Source: Cylindrospermum stagnale PCC 7417 (lineage in GTDB: Bacteria > Cyanobacteriota > Cyanobacteriia > Cyanobacteriales > Nostocaceae). From it: 64,000 nucleotides of DNA. Below the pieces are notes generated by a model, which was given only the letters and a program-made list of their open reading frames with translations, did no database searches and was not told the origin of the DNA. Each line of letters begins with the position of its first letter. The stretch's first letter is position 1. Location: the NCBI RefSeq assembly GCF_000317535.1, contig NC_019757.1, forward strand, positions 1,959,001 through 2,023,000, written 5' to 3'. Shown here one piece after another: positions 52,802-61,600 of the stretch. The position numbers and the translations under genes were made by a program.

Positions 52802-53985
52802 CGGGTAGGAGACATCAAGGCAATAATTTCATCTTCCTCCCCAGTTATGAATTTAGCAAAGCGCTTTGCCAAAGGCGGCACAATCACCAGCGGGTTGCTA
52901 AAACCAGAGAAAACATGAACACCTGTAAATCCTGGAATAGCGCCAATTAAGGGGAGACGATTGTTGCTAAAAGCCACTAAGCAATGATGCCAAGTGCCTG
53001 GTAAATCCCCCAAAGCTGGCAAAATTTCGCCGACGCTTTGACGCAACCACTTTTCACTTTCTTCAGAGTTAACCTTCGCATCAGGATCTGTGAGAGTACG
53101 GCTAATTTGACCCAAAACCAAACTCCCATCGAGAAACTGCACCGCACCCGCATCTAAAATCGGTGCTACTGGCTGATTACCCGGTTCATTCCATAATTCA
53201 TCAACTTGGGTAGATTCAGCTTCTAATTGAAATCTTTGCAGATTAGCTGGCATCACTAAGGTGTCCAAACGTAGATCAACCGGTGGGGTTTTAATGATCT
53301 CTGCGTGAGAAAAATATAGCTGAATGGGAATGCCGGCAGATTTTAGTAGTTGTCGGCTAAGTCCACCCGCGCAAATCACAATATTGGCACTGTGGAAGGT
53401 TGCAGTGGTGGTCTTTACACCTGTAAACCTCACTTCACCTCCGGTTCTCTTCTCTGCTTGTTGAGTAGTTTGTAATTCCAGCACTTGGGCAATTTGCATT
53501 TTTCCCCCAGCATGCAGAAAAGCTTGGATGTAGGCTTGCGTAGTTTGTTCTGGGTGGATATGACCATGTTTGATAGTTAAGGCACCTGCGATCGCCTTTT
53601 GGTTTAATAATGGTTCTAATTCACAGGCTTCTTGAATGGTGAGTAAACGAGGTGGAGTGGCAAGATGGGCGTAAGATGCAGCTGTTACTTCTGGGTCGCT
53701 GTCAGCAGGAATAGTCAGTAATAAGTCTAATTCACGAAACTGGATATCAGCGTCTAACTCTTGAGACAGGATCTTGTAACGTGCGATCGCTTCTCGGCAT
53801 AGTTGGCATGTCATTGGTGTTGTACCCGACCAATAGGCAAGTCCACCATAACTATAGCGAGTTGCATTCTGTGGTTTTCCCTGCCGCTCTAGTAAAATTA
53901 CGGAAAAGCCTGCTTTTACCAGTTCATAGGCGAGTGCAGCACCCGTAATCCCACCACCAACCACAATCCAATCGTAGGTTTCCAT
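52798..53985 (-). CDS. FAD-dependent amino acid/amine oxidase (DadA/ThiO-like)
   Basis: The 395-residue protein begins YDWIVVGGGITGAALAYELVKAGFSVILLER, the FAD-binding motif, followed by TRYSYGGLAYWSG. The family C-terminal segment is CLVAFSNNRLPLIGAIPGFTGVHVFSGFSNPLVIVPPLAKRFAKFI. It belongs to the D-amino acid/glycine oxidase (DAO) family. It oxidises an amine or amino acid to the imino form with FAD; substrate unknown. It is convergent with the P450 operon. Confidence 0.9.
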   Translation of the reverse strand: METYDWIVVGGGITGAALAYELVKAGFSVILLERQGKPQNATRYSYGGLAYWSGTTPMTCQLCREAIARYKILSQELDADIQFRELDLLLTIPADSDPEVTAASYAHLATPPRLLTIQEACELEPLLNQKAIAGALTIKHGHIHPEQTTQAYIQAFLHAGGKMQIAQVLELQTTQQAEKRTGGEVRFTGVKTTTATFHSANIVICAGGLSRQLLKSAGIPIQLYFSHAEIIKTPPVDLRLDTLVMPANLQRFQLEAESTQVDELWNEPGNQPVAPILDAGAVQFLDGSLVLGQISRTLTDPDAKVNSEESEKWLRQSVGEILPALGDLPGTWHHCLVAFSNNRLPLIGAIPGFTGVHVFSGFSNPLVIVPPLAKRFAKFITGEEDEIIALMSPTR

Positions 53986-55253
53986 AGTTTGATTAGCTGA
54001 ATATTTTCTCTAACTCGCCTAGAGAATAACTTTTTTCAACTACAACAATATTACATTGTAATTTAGTTATTCAATATGCCCACAGTATGAAGATTCATGA
54101 TTGAGATAGCTGATAGTATAGTCCAGTGCTGCACCAGGATTCAAACAACTATATTGGGAGTTAGTCACATGGAAACAAAACTATTAGCACGCCAAAAAGC
54201 TTTTCAAAATCCTCGATACACCACCAGCATTTGACATAGTTTAGCAATAATTATTGCCCATGTTCTAGGCTCCATCCGCCATTAAATCCCAATATTTAAC
54301 CACACTCATTGCCTATTTGACAATAATGTTCTATTACTTGCTAATTTATTTTATAGCTTGGGTTTTCCATCCGGCACCTTCAGCCATAATCACGCATAAG
54401 ACTATGGGAATAGTGGCAATTTAGTCTATTTTCAATCTTTACTGCTCGTATCCGGCAAATTTACAGCACGTAAGTAATTGGATTTGCTTTCTCAACAGCT
54501 TACCTATAAATAGGCGCTTTCTAAGCAAATTTATTTTTATTTGATGAGAGTAAAATACCCTCACTTGTAAATTCTGCTCCTGCCTGATTTTGGAAGAAGA
54601 TTTTCATCAAGAATACTGATTATGAAAATTTGTAACAATATGCTGAAAGCGGGAACATCAAACTTTTTAAAAAATATAAACTTCAGTAGTAGCTCGCAGT
54701 CTTTATGCAGCCAATTTATTAAAGAGATGATGAAGAATTTCTCTATAAGGCTGAGAGTAATTGCGAATATCAGTATCTCAATGTATAGTTTTATTGTTAC
54801 CCATTTAACTTAGTGGATGCCGCAAAAATCAGCAAAAGAGGGCACAGCTCAGAGCTATCATGAAAATTTATCCAACCATACCAAGACCAGAGTGGATTAA
54901 ACAAACCTTGTTGCCGCATCTTAGTTAAGGGAAAAACTGTATCAATAGCTACATTTATTAGAATTAATGTAGTAAAAACGCGGTAATATTCTTTTTGCGG
55001 TATCTTGACTACTGGCGTATATACTGAGACAATCTAATCTGATAGCCTTTAAGCTAAAACCCCTGTTTTGATAAACGAGATGGCAACTGCCTAAATCGCA
55101 CTTAGGTATACACGTCAATAATTAAAAACCAGAAAGAATGTTTCTTCTTTCTGCAAACACTATTCGTGGTTATTTTCACTGGATAGTGTAGATTTCGGCT
55201 GAGTATCGCTGAAAAACGCGAATCAATTTTCGTAAATTAAGGTGTCTCTATTA
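53986..55253. other. Long intergenic region (1.27 kb) upstream of the decarboxylase gene
   Basis: No clear gene was found. Two short frames are noted: a 21-codon peptide at 54169-54234 (METKLLARQKAFQNPRYTTSI, with GGGAG about 10 bp upstream), and a 63-codon frame at 54622-54813 without a good ribosome site. Neither is called as a gene. The region is AT-rich and could be a decayed gene or a long leader. No strong terminator was seen. Confidence 0.45.
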
Positions 55254-56828
55254 ATGAAAAAAGTACAAGCTCAAACAGAACCAATTCAGGAAACACTCGT
55301 TAGTTACAGACTTACTCCAGGGTTTGGTGTAGCCAAGATTAAGCGCCGAAATTCCAGTACAAACGAGTGTAGTAAGTCATTTCCTGGGTTGAGTTCTAAG
55401 AAAAACCTTCAGCTAACTCGCACAGAAATGCAGACGTTGGGATATCAAGTTATTGATATGCTAGTTGAACATTTTGAAAGTGTACCCAACAAGCCTGTAG
55501 CACGCAAAGCTAGCCGAGCAGAGTTAAAAAATCGCCTAAGTCAACCAATTCCTCAATCGGGTACTGATCCTGCAAACATACTTCAACAGCTTCAGCAAGA
55601 TGTTTTCAGCAATATCGCTCACCCAGATCACCCACGTTACTTTGCTTTTGTTCCTGGTCCGAGTAACTTTGTCAGCGTTATGGCTGACACTCTGGCATCT
55701 GGATTTAATACGTTTGCCGGTGCATGGTTAGTAGGGTCTGGTGCATCAGAAATTGAGCTATTAACCATTGATTGGTTGCGACAAATTTTTAAGTTACCAG
55801 ATACAGCAGGCGGAATTTTTGTCAGCGGTGGCTCGATAGCTAACCTCACAGCTTTAACAACTGCACGTCAGGTAAAGCTCAACAATCAGATTGAGAATGC
55901 AATTGTTTATTTTTCAGAGCAAACACATTCATCAATTTCACGAGCTCTAAAGATATTAGGGTTTAAACCAGAGCAGATTCGCAAAATACCTACCGACGAT
56001 GATTTTCGTTTATCTGTAACACACCTGCGGCAAGCAGTCATAGCTGATCGTGCAGCAGGGAAAAAACCCTTTTGTGTAGTCGCAAATGCAGGAACAACCA
56101 ACAGTGGAGCAATCGATCCACTTTCTGAGTTAGCAGATTTTTGTCAACATGAGGAACTTTGGTTACATGTTGACGGAGCCTATGGTGCAGCCGCAATTCT
56201 TTCCGAACAGGGTCGTTTTTTGCTCAAAGGACTAGAACGTGTTGATTCCTTGACGATAGATCCCCATAAGTGGCTATTTCAACCTTATGAAATTGGCTGT
56301 GTATTAGTTCGTAATAACTCTTGGTTGAAAGAAACTTTTGCTTGCCAAGCAGAGTATCTCAAAGATGTAAATCGTCAGGAAGAAGAAGTCAATTTCTATA
56401 ATTATGGCATTCAATTAACCCGTAGCTTCCGCTCTTTGAAGCTATGGATGTCATTGAAGACTTTTGGAGTAGAGGCATTTCGAGAGGCAATCTCCTGGGG
56501 TATAGGACTGGCAGAATTTATTGAAACTTTGTTGCAAAATTTACCTGATTGGGAAGTAATAACTTCGGCTCAGATAGGTGTGATTACTTTTCGCTATGCT
56601 CCTGTGGGACGGTCTTGTGAATACATCAATGCCATCAACCAGAAAATTGTAGATGATACAGCTACTGAGGGATTTGCACTAGTCAACACTACGATCTTGA
56701 AAGATCGTAAAGTTATCCGTATGTGTACTATAAATCCTCGCACTACGGTACAAGATATTCGAGAAACAATCAGTCGACTGAATAAACTTGCTAAATCGAT
56801 AGACAAAAATTATTCTCAGCAAAAATAG
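55254..56828 (+). CDS. PLP-dependent decarboxylase, aromatic amino acid/glutamate decarboxylase family
   Basis: The protein of about 524 residues has a leader of 55 residues and then the group II decarboxylase fold (TEMQTLGYQVIDMLVEHFESV). Motifs include HPRYFAFVPGPSNFVSVMADTLASGFN, GGIFVSGGSIANLTALTTAR, HVDGAYGAAAIL and the PLP lysine K339 in TIDPHKWLFQPYEIGCVLVRN. It resembles AADC/tryptophan or tyrosine decarboxylase more than GAD, so the product is probably an aryl amine. The start at the ATG 55254 is chosen over the GTG at 55242. A GNAT acetyltransferase gene follows 0.6 kb downstream in the same direction. Confidence 0.9.
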   Translation: MKKVQAQTEPIQETLVSYRLTPGFGVAKIKRRNSSTNECSKSFPGLSSKKNLQLTRTEMQTLGYQVIDMLVEHFESVPNKPVARKASRAELKNRLSQPIPQSGTDPANILQQLQQDVFSNIAHPDHPRYFAFVPGPSNFVSVMADTLASGFNTFAGAWLVGSGASEIELLTIDWLRQIFKLPDTAGGIFVSGGSIANLTALTTARQVKLNNQIENAIVYFSEQTHSSISRALKILGFKPEQIRKIPTDDDFRLSVTHLRQAVIADRAAGKKPFCVVANAGTTNSGAIDPLSELADFCQHEELWLHVDGAYGAAAILSEQGRFLLKGLERVDSLTIDPHKWLFQPYEIGCVLVRNNSWLKETFACQAEYLKDVNRQEEEVNFYNYGIQLTRSFRSLKLWMSLKTFGVEAFREAISWGIGLAEFIETLLQNLPDWEVITSAQIGVITFRYAPVGRSCEYINAINQKIVDDTATEGFALVNTTILKDRKVIRMCTINPRTTVQDIRETISRLNKLAKSIDKNYSQQK

Positions 56829-56999
56829 TGATTAGCAATTAGTGGTTAGTTAGCTAATAGCAATAATTCAAGACTTTCGGGTGGTTGTATTATCAAGTTG
56901 TCGTTAGAATTCAAACTTGGGTGATCCTTGATTGGTAGTTACTGGAAAGTTATGACTAATTACCCCTTAACAATTGGCCAGAATTTCAGTTGAGTATCA

Positions 57000-57215
57000 A
57001 TGGTAGATGACACCCTCAAATTAATCTGTAAGACTTACGCACCACTATGCAACTATCATTATGAGCCAAATGCAGATGATTTTTGGATATTGAAGATTTT
57101 CTTTTTTGAGAACAACCCCTATGGCAGGGCTGTTTCATTCGATAAGGAGGGAAAGTTTGTCAATATCATTAGCGATAATTTTTTGGACAAAAGTGATGGA
57201 AAACCCTTTATTTAG
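57000..57215 (+). CDS. Small hypothetical protein
   Basis: The 71-residue frame reads MVDDTLKLICKTYAPLCNYHYEPNADDFWILKIFFFENNPYGRAVSFDKEGKFVNIISDNFLDKSDGKPF. It has a mixed, protein-like composition with a possible small alpha/beta unit. No clear ribosome binding site precedes the ATG. The frame crosses the left arm of an inverted repeat (57031-57041), which argues for caution. It lies between the decarboxylase and acetyltransferase genes in the same orientation. Function unknown. Confidence 0.4.
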   Translation: MVDDTLKLICKTYAPLCNYHYEPNADDFWILKIFFFENNPYGRAVSFDKEGKFVNIISDNFLDKSDGKPFI

Positions 57216-57370
57216 ACCCAGAGAATTCAGATTTTGCCTAGGAAATTCAGCGCAATCGCTAAAATAAACCCTTGACATTATGAGGCTTTAAGGGAATGAA
57301 ACAGCCCTGACCCCTATGGGGGTCTAAAATTCATTCAAAATAGCATAACTGTATGGAAATGCGTAAGTCT
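57031..57370. repeat. Possible MITE: AGACTTACGCA inverted repeats flanking a 340-bp segment
   Basis: AGACTTACGCA at 57031-57041 is the exact reverse complement of TGCGTAAGTCT at 57360-57370. Similarity extends further inward in imperfect form (about 19 of 27 positions). Such ends, close to ACTTACGCA, are common on Nostoc insertion sequences. No target duplication is evident and no transposase is encoded. This is low to moderate support only. Confidence 0.4.
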
Positions 57371-57435
57371 AAATCTGAGCAAGGCAGTGCAAAAAGCAAC
57401 GATTTTTAATGAATTAGAAATATTTGGAGAAACAA

Positions 57436-58113
57436 ATGCAAACATCAACGGTAGTAGAATTATCCCGCAAAAATGTTAGTTATCAGATTCTGACAGAGGA
57501 ACATTTAGCAAGTGCCATTGAATGCCTTTCTAGCACTTTTCAGTCCAGAGAACCCATGACACAAGCATTAAAAATTACCTTGGAGGAGTTTAAATATTTT
57601 GCCGAAATTTTATTAAAAAAAGCAGTTAATGATCAGCTTTCACTGGTAGCTCTGGATAAAATAAATGGCAAAGTAGTAGGTGTTTTGATTGGTGAAGATT
57701 TTGTGACTGAGCCACCAGAAAGAATTGAAACTGTATCCTCTAAATTTTTACCCATTTTTGAACTGTTAGGTAGTCTTGACGAAGCATACAAGCAACAATA
57801 TCCAGTTGAATCAGGTCAGTTATATCACATATTTATGGTAGGTGTCTACAAAGAGTATGCAGGTCTATCAGTGAGATTAATTAAGATAGCAGAAAGCATC
57901 GCCCATAAAAAGGGTTATGTGGGCAGCATTGGAGAATCAACGGGACACATTGCCCATCAAATTAATACCAAACGTTTGGGATTTAAAGAAGTAGAAGGTA
58001 TAGCCCCTGTATACTACGATGATTTTCACTATGAAGGTCAACGTGTATTCACTGAGATAACAGAATGCCAAAGCTGTAGACTTGTTTTTAAAGAATACAG
58101 ATTAACAAATTAG
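57436..58113 (+). CDS. GNAT-family N-acetyltransferase resembling arylalkylamine N-acetyltransferases
   Basis: The protein of about 225 residues has VSYQILTEEHLASAIECLSSTFQSREPMTQALKI, the opening typical of insect/nematode-type arylalkylamine acetyltransferases (E-P-M/L-T motif). LSLVALDKINGKVVGVLIGEDF follows, then LYHIFMVGVYKEYAGLSVRLIKIAES, a degenerate acetyl-CoA pyrophosphate loop. It ends with INTKRLGFKEVEG. It should acetylate an amine. The ATG at 57436 with GGAGA upstream is chosen. An aryl amine from the upstream decarboxylase is an attractive substrate, but this is inference. Confidence 0.75.
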   Translation: MQTSTVVELSRKNVSYQILTEEHLASAIECLSSTFQSREPMTQALKITLEEFKYFAEILLKKAVNDQLSLVALDKINGKVVGVLIGEDFVTEPPERIETVSSKFLPIFELLGSLDEAYKQQYPVESGQLYHIFMVGVYKEYAGLSVRLIKIAESIAHKKGYVGSIGESTGHIAHQINTKRLGFKEVEGIAPVYYDDFHYEGQRVFTEITECQSCRLVFKEYRLTN

Positions 58114-58617
58114 GCAAAATCAAGTTTGGTCCATCATGTAACCAAGTGTCAAACATATCTCCTCAGTAAATTTACGTCCAAGCAAACTAAAGATCGCTAG
58201 CCGACACCCACCCTTGGGTGCGGCTAAATGGAGGCAGCGAATATACTCTTCGCAACATAGCTGCTGGGTATCAAGACTGCTCTGAAAATTAGAGTGTTTA
58301 TTGGGTTGAGCAATTTCACCCGGATTTAAATTCTACAAAACACCTTAACTGGCAAAATTATCTCAATACAAGGGTCAGAGATTTTACTTTGGTCAGAGTA
58401 AAAAAGCAAAGCTAAAATCTAGTACACGAGGACGGAAATAACGCTACCATTCAAAATCCACGAAAAGCATACAATGTAAGACTTTTGACTTCTGGGCAAC
58501 GGTATTAAACTATTTTTAATCTGTACCGAAAAATTTTATTTATACTAAATTTGTTTAAAAAAGAATATAAGCGGGCATTCTAAATATGGCACACTATTAT
58601 CCCGCTAAAATTTGGAA
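58114..58617. other. Intergenic region with a terminator-like hairpin
   Basis: AGCCG-A-CACCCA (58199-58210) pairs with TGGGTG-CGGCT (58215-58225), with one bulged A and a CCCT loop. It lies 85 bp after the acetyltransferase stop and could end that transcript, but no T-run follows. The remaining 390 bp up to the kinase start are AT-rich and hold no gene. Confidence 0.45.
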
Positions 58618-61600
58618 ATGCTTGCATCCCCAATACTTACAGGTTATGACCTGACCGAAATCATCCACGAGGGCGCTCACACTATTATCTATCGAGGTAC
58701 AGCGCAACTCGACGCTCAACCCGTCATCCTCAAAATCCTCAAAGCTGACTATCCCACCCTTGATGACATTGCCCGTCTCAAGCACGAATACAAAATGACG
58801 GAAAACCTAGATATTGAGGGCATAGTCAAATTTTTGAGGCTCGAAACCCATCAAAATCGTTTAGTGCTTGTATGTGAAGACTTTGGTGGACAGTCGCTCA
58901 AGCAGCTGCTCTCCCATCAAAAATTAGATATGGCTACCTTTTTAAGCATTGCCCTGCAACTGGCACAAGCCTTGGTAGCACTGCATAATAACCGGATCAT
59001 TCACAAGGATATTAAGCCTGCTAATATCATCATTAACCAGCTTTCAGGACAAGTAAAGCTTACCGACTTCAGTATCTCTTCACGCCTTTATAAAGAAACA
59101 CCGCAACTCGTTAACCCCACTCAACTAGAAGGTACTCTCGCCTATATGTCCCCAGAACAAACTGGGAGAATGAATCGCCCCGTAGATTATCGTAGCGATT
59201 TTTACTCTTTAGGTATCACCTTCTATGAAATCTTAACGGGTCAATTACCTTTTCAAAGTAATGACCCCCTAGAGTTGGTTCACTGTCATCTTGCCAAACA
59301 GCCTTCGGCAATTAAAGAATTGAAGCCAGAAGTGCCACCAGCTATCTGTTCTATTGTCATGAAACTGATGGCCAAAAATGCTGAAGACAGATATCAGAGT
59401 GCAGCTGGACTTGTAGCCGACTTAGAAATTTGTCAAAACCAGTTGAAAAATCTAAATGAGTTGACTGAGTTTATTCCAGGACGCTTAGATATTCTCAGTC
59501 AGTTGCTCATCCCGCAAAAGCTTTATGGTAGAGAACCTCAAGTTCATTTACTCTTATCAGCCTTTGATCGTGTTAGTCAAGGAAGCACCGAATTAATGCT
59601 AGTCTCTGGTTATTCAGGGATTGGGAAATCATCTATAGTCAACGAAGTTAATAAACCCATAACCCGCTCAAAAGGTTACTTTGTGAGTGGTAAATTTGAT
59701 CAATTCAAGCGGGATATTCCCTATATATCATTGATTCAAGCTTTTAGCTCCTTAATGCAGCAGTTACTTACAGAAAGTGCCGCCCAAATTGATGTATGGA
59801 AAAGCAAAATACTTAGCGCAGTTGGAGCAAATGGACAAGTAATTATTGACGTAATTCCTGAAGTAGAACTGATTATTGGATCTCAGCCAGAAGTAGCACA
59901 ACTAGGCGCAGCCGAAACTCAAAACCGCTTCAATCGTGTTTTCTCAGGATTTACGCGTGTTTTCGCCCAAAAAGAGCATCCCTTAGTCATATTTTTGGAT
60001 GACTTGCAATGGGCAGACTCCGCTACATTGAAGTTAACGCAACTGTTAATTACTGACCCCGACAGCAAATATCTGCTATTCATAGGCGCATATCGGGATA
60101 ATGAAGTCAATGGTGGGCATATCTTAAGACAGACAATTGAGGAAATTGAGAATACTGACACCTTCATAAATAACATTGTATTGCAACCGTTAACAATAAC
60201 CAATGTAACTAGCTTAGTTGCTGAAACATTGCATGATGATACACAACAAAGCTATGGACTAGCTGAATTAATCTTTAATAAGACAGGTGGAAACCCTTTT
60301 TTCTTGACACAATTACTCCAGGTACTTTATCAAGAAAAACTGCTAGAATTTGACTTTATTACTGCTTCATGGCAATGGAGTATTACAGAAATCCAAGCCA
60401 TTGGTATCACGGATAAGAGTGTAGTCGAGCTGGTATCCAGCAGGATTAAAAAACTACCAGAAGCTACACAAGGAGTTTTGAAATTAGCAGCTTGTATAGG
60501 GGATAAATTCACGCTGGATATGCTGTCAATTGTGAATGAACAGTCACCTGCAAGTACCGCCAGTGAACTATATGCGGCCTTAGAATCTGGATTAATCTTG
60601 CCATTAAGTGAGGCTTACCGGATTCCCTTAGTATTTAATCAGGAAGAAGCAGTTAATTTCACTTTTGATACAAAACGGGTAGGTTATAAATTCTTACATG
60701 ATCGAGTGCAGCAAGCTGCCTATTCACTTATTCCTCAAAATCAGCAACAGATAACTCATCTGAGAATAGGTCAATTACTTCTAAAACAGACCCCACCTGA
60801 AGTAATAGTAGAGAACGTACTAGATATTGTCAACCAACTAAATATTGGTGTGGATTTACTAGCAAACCAAGCCGAAAAAAATGAACTGGCGAAACTTAAT
60901 CTCTTGGCTGGTAAAAAAGCTAAAACATGCAATGCTTATGAAGCGGCTATCAAGTATTTGAATGTGGGATTGAACCTTTTAGCAGTAAATAGTTGGCAGG
61001 ATAACTATGAACTCATACTTTATCTGCATAGAGAAACAGCAGAAGTAGAGTATTTGAATGGCAACTTTGAAAGGTCAAGACAAATAGCAAATATCACACT
61101 TCAACAAGCTAATAGTATTTTAGATAAAGTCAAAGTATATGAAATTCAAATCCAGTCTTATACTGCACAAAATAGACTACAAGAAGCCTTAGATATTGGA
61201 GTTAAAGTTCTAACAGTCCTCGGTGTGCGACTGCCGAACAAACCCAAGAAGTTGGATGTTTTAACAGCAATAATAAAGACTAAGTTAACTTTAACTGGAA
61301 AACGAATTGAACATTTAGCTGCTTTGCCACAAATGACCGATCCCTATAAGCTGGCAGCTATGCAAATATTAATGCTGATCACTCCTGCCGCTTCTCAATC
61401 AGGTTCTTTGCAGTTTCCACTGGCTATTATGGCAATGGTCAGATTATCAGTGAAATATAACAATTCAACTTTTGCTGCTTTTGGATATAGTTTTTATGGA
61501 GCTATGTTATGTGACAAATTAGGAGATATAGAAGCAGGCTATAGATTTGGCTGGTTAGGCCTTGCAGTGCTGGACAAGATGAAGGATAAATCGCTCAGAT

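Noticed and set aside
54622-54813. 63-codon frame in the region upstream of the decarboxylase
   Set aside because: No ribosome binding site, biased Ser/Asn/Lys/Ile composition and no neighbour context; likely chance in AT-rich DNA.
55254-56828. Assignment of the PLP enzyme as glutamate decarboxylase
   Set aside because: Motif order and the HVDGAYGAAAIL and DPHKWLFQPYEIG segments are closer to aromatic amino acid decarboxylases; true GAD (GadB) motifs are not evident, though substrate remains unproven.
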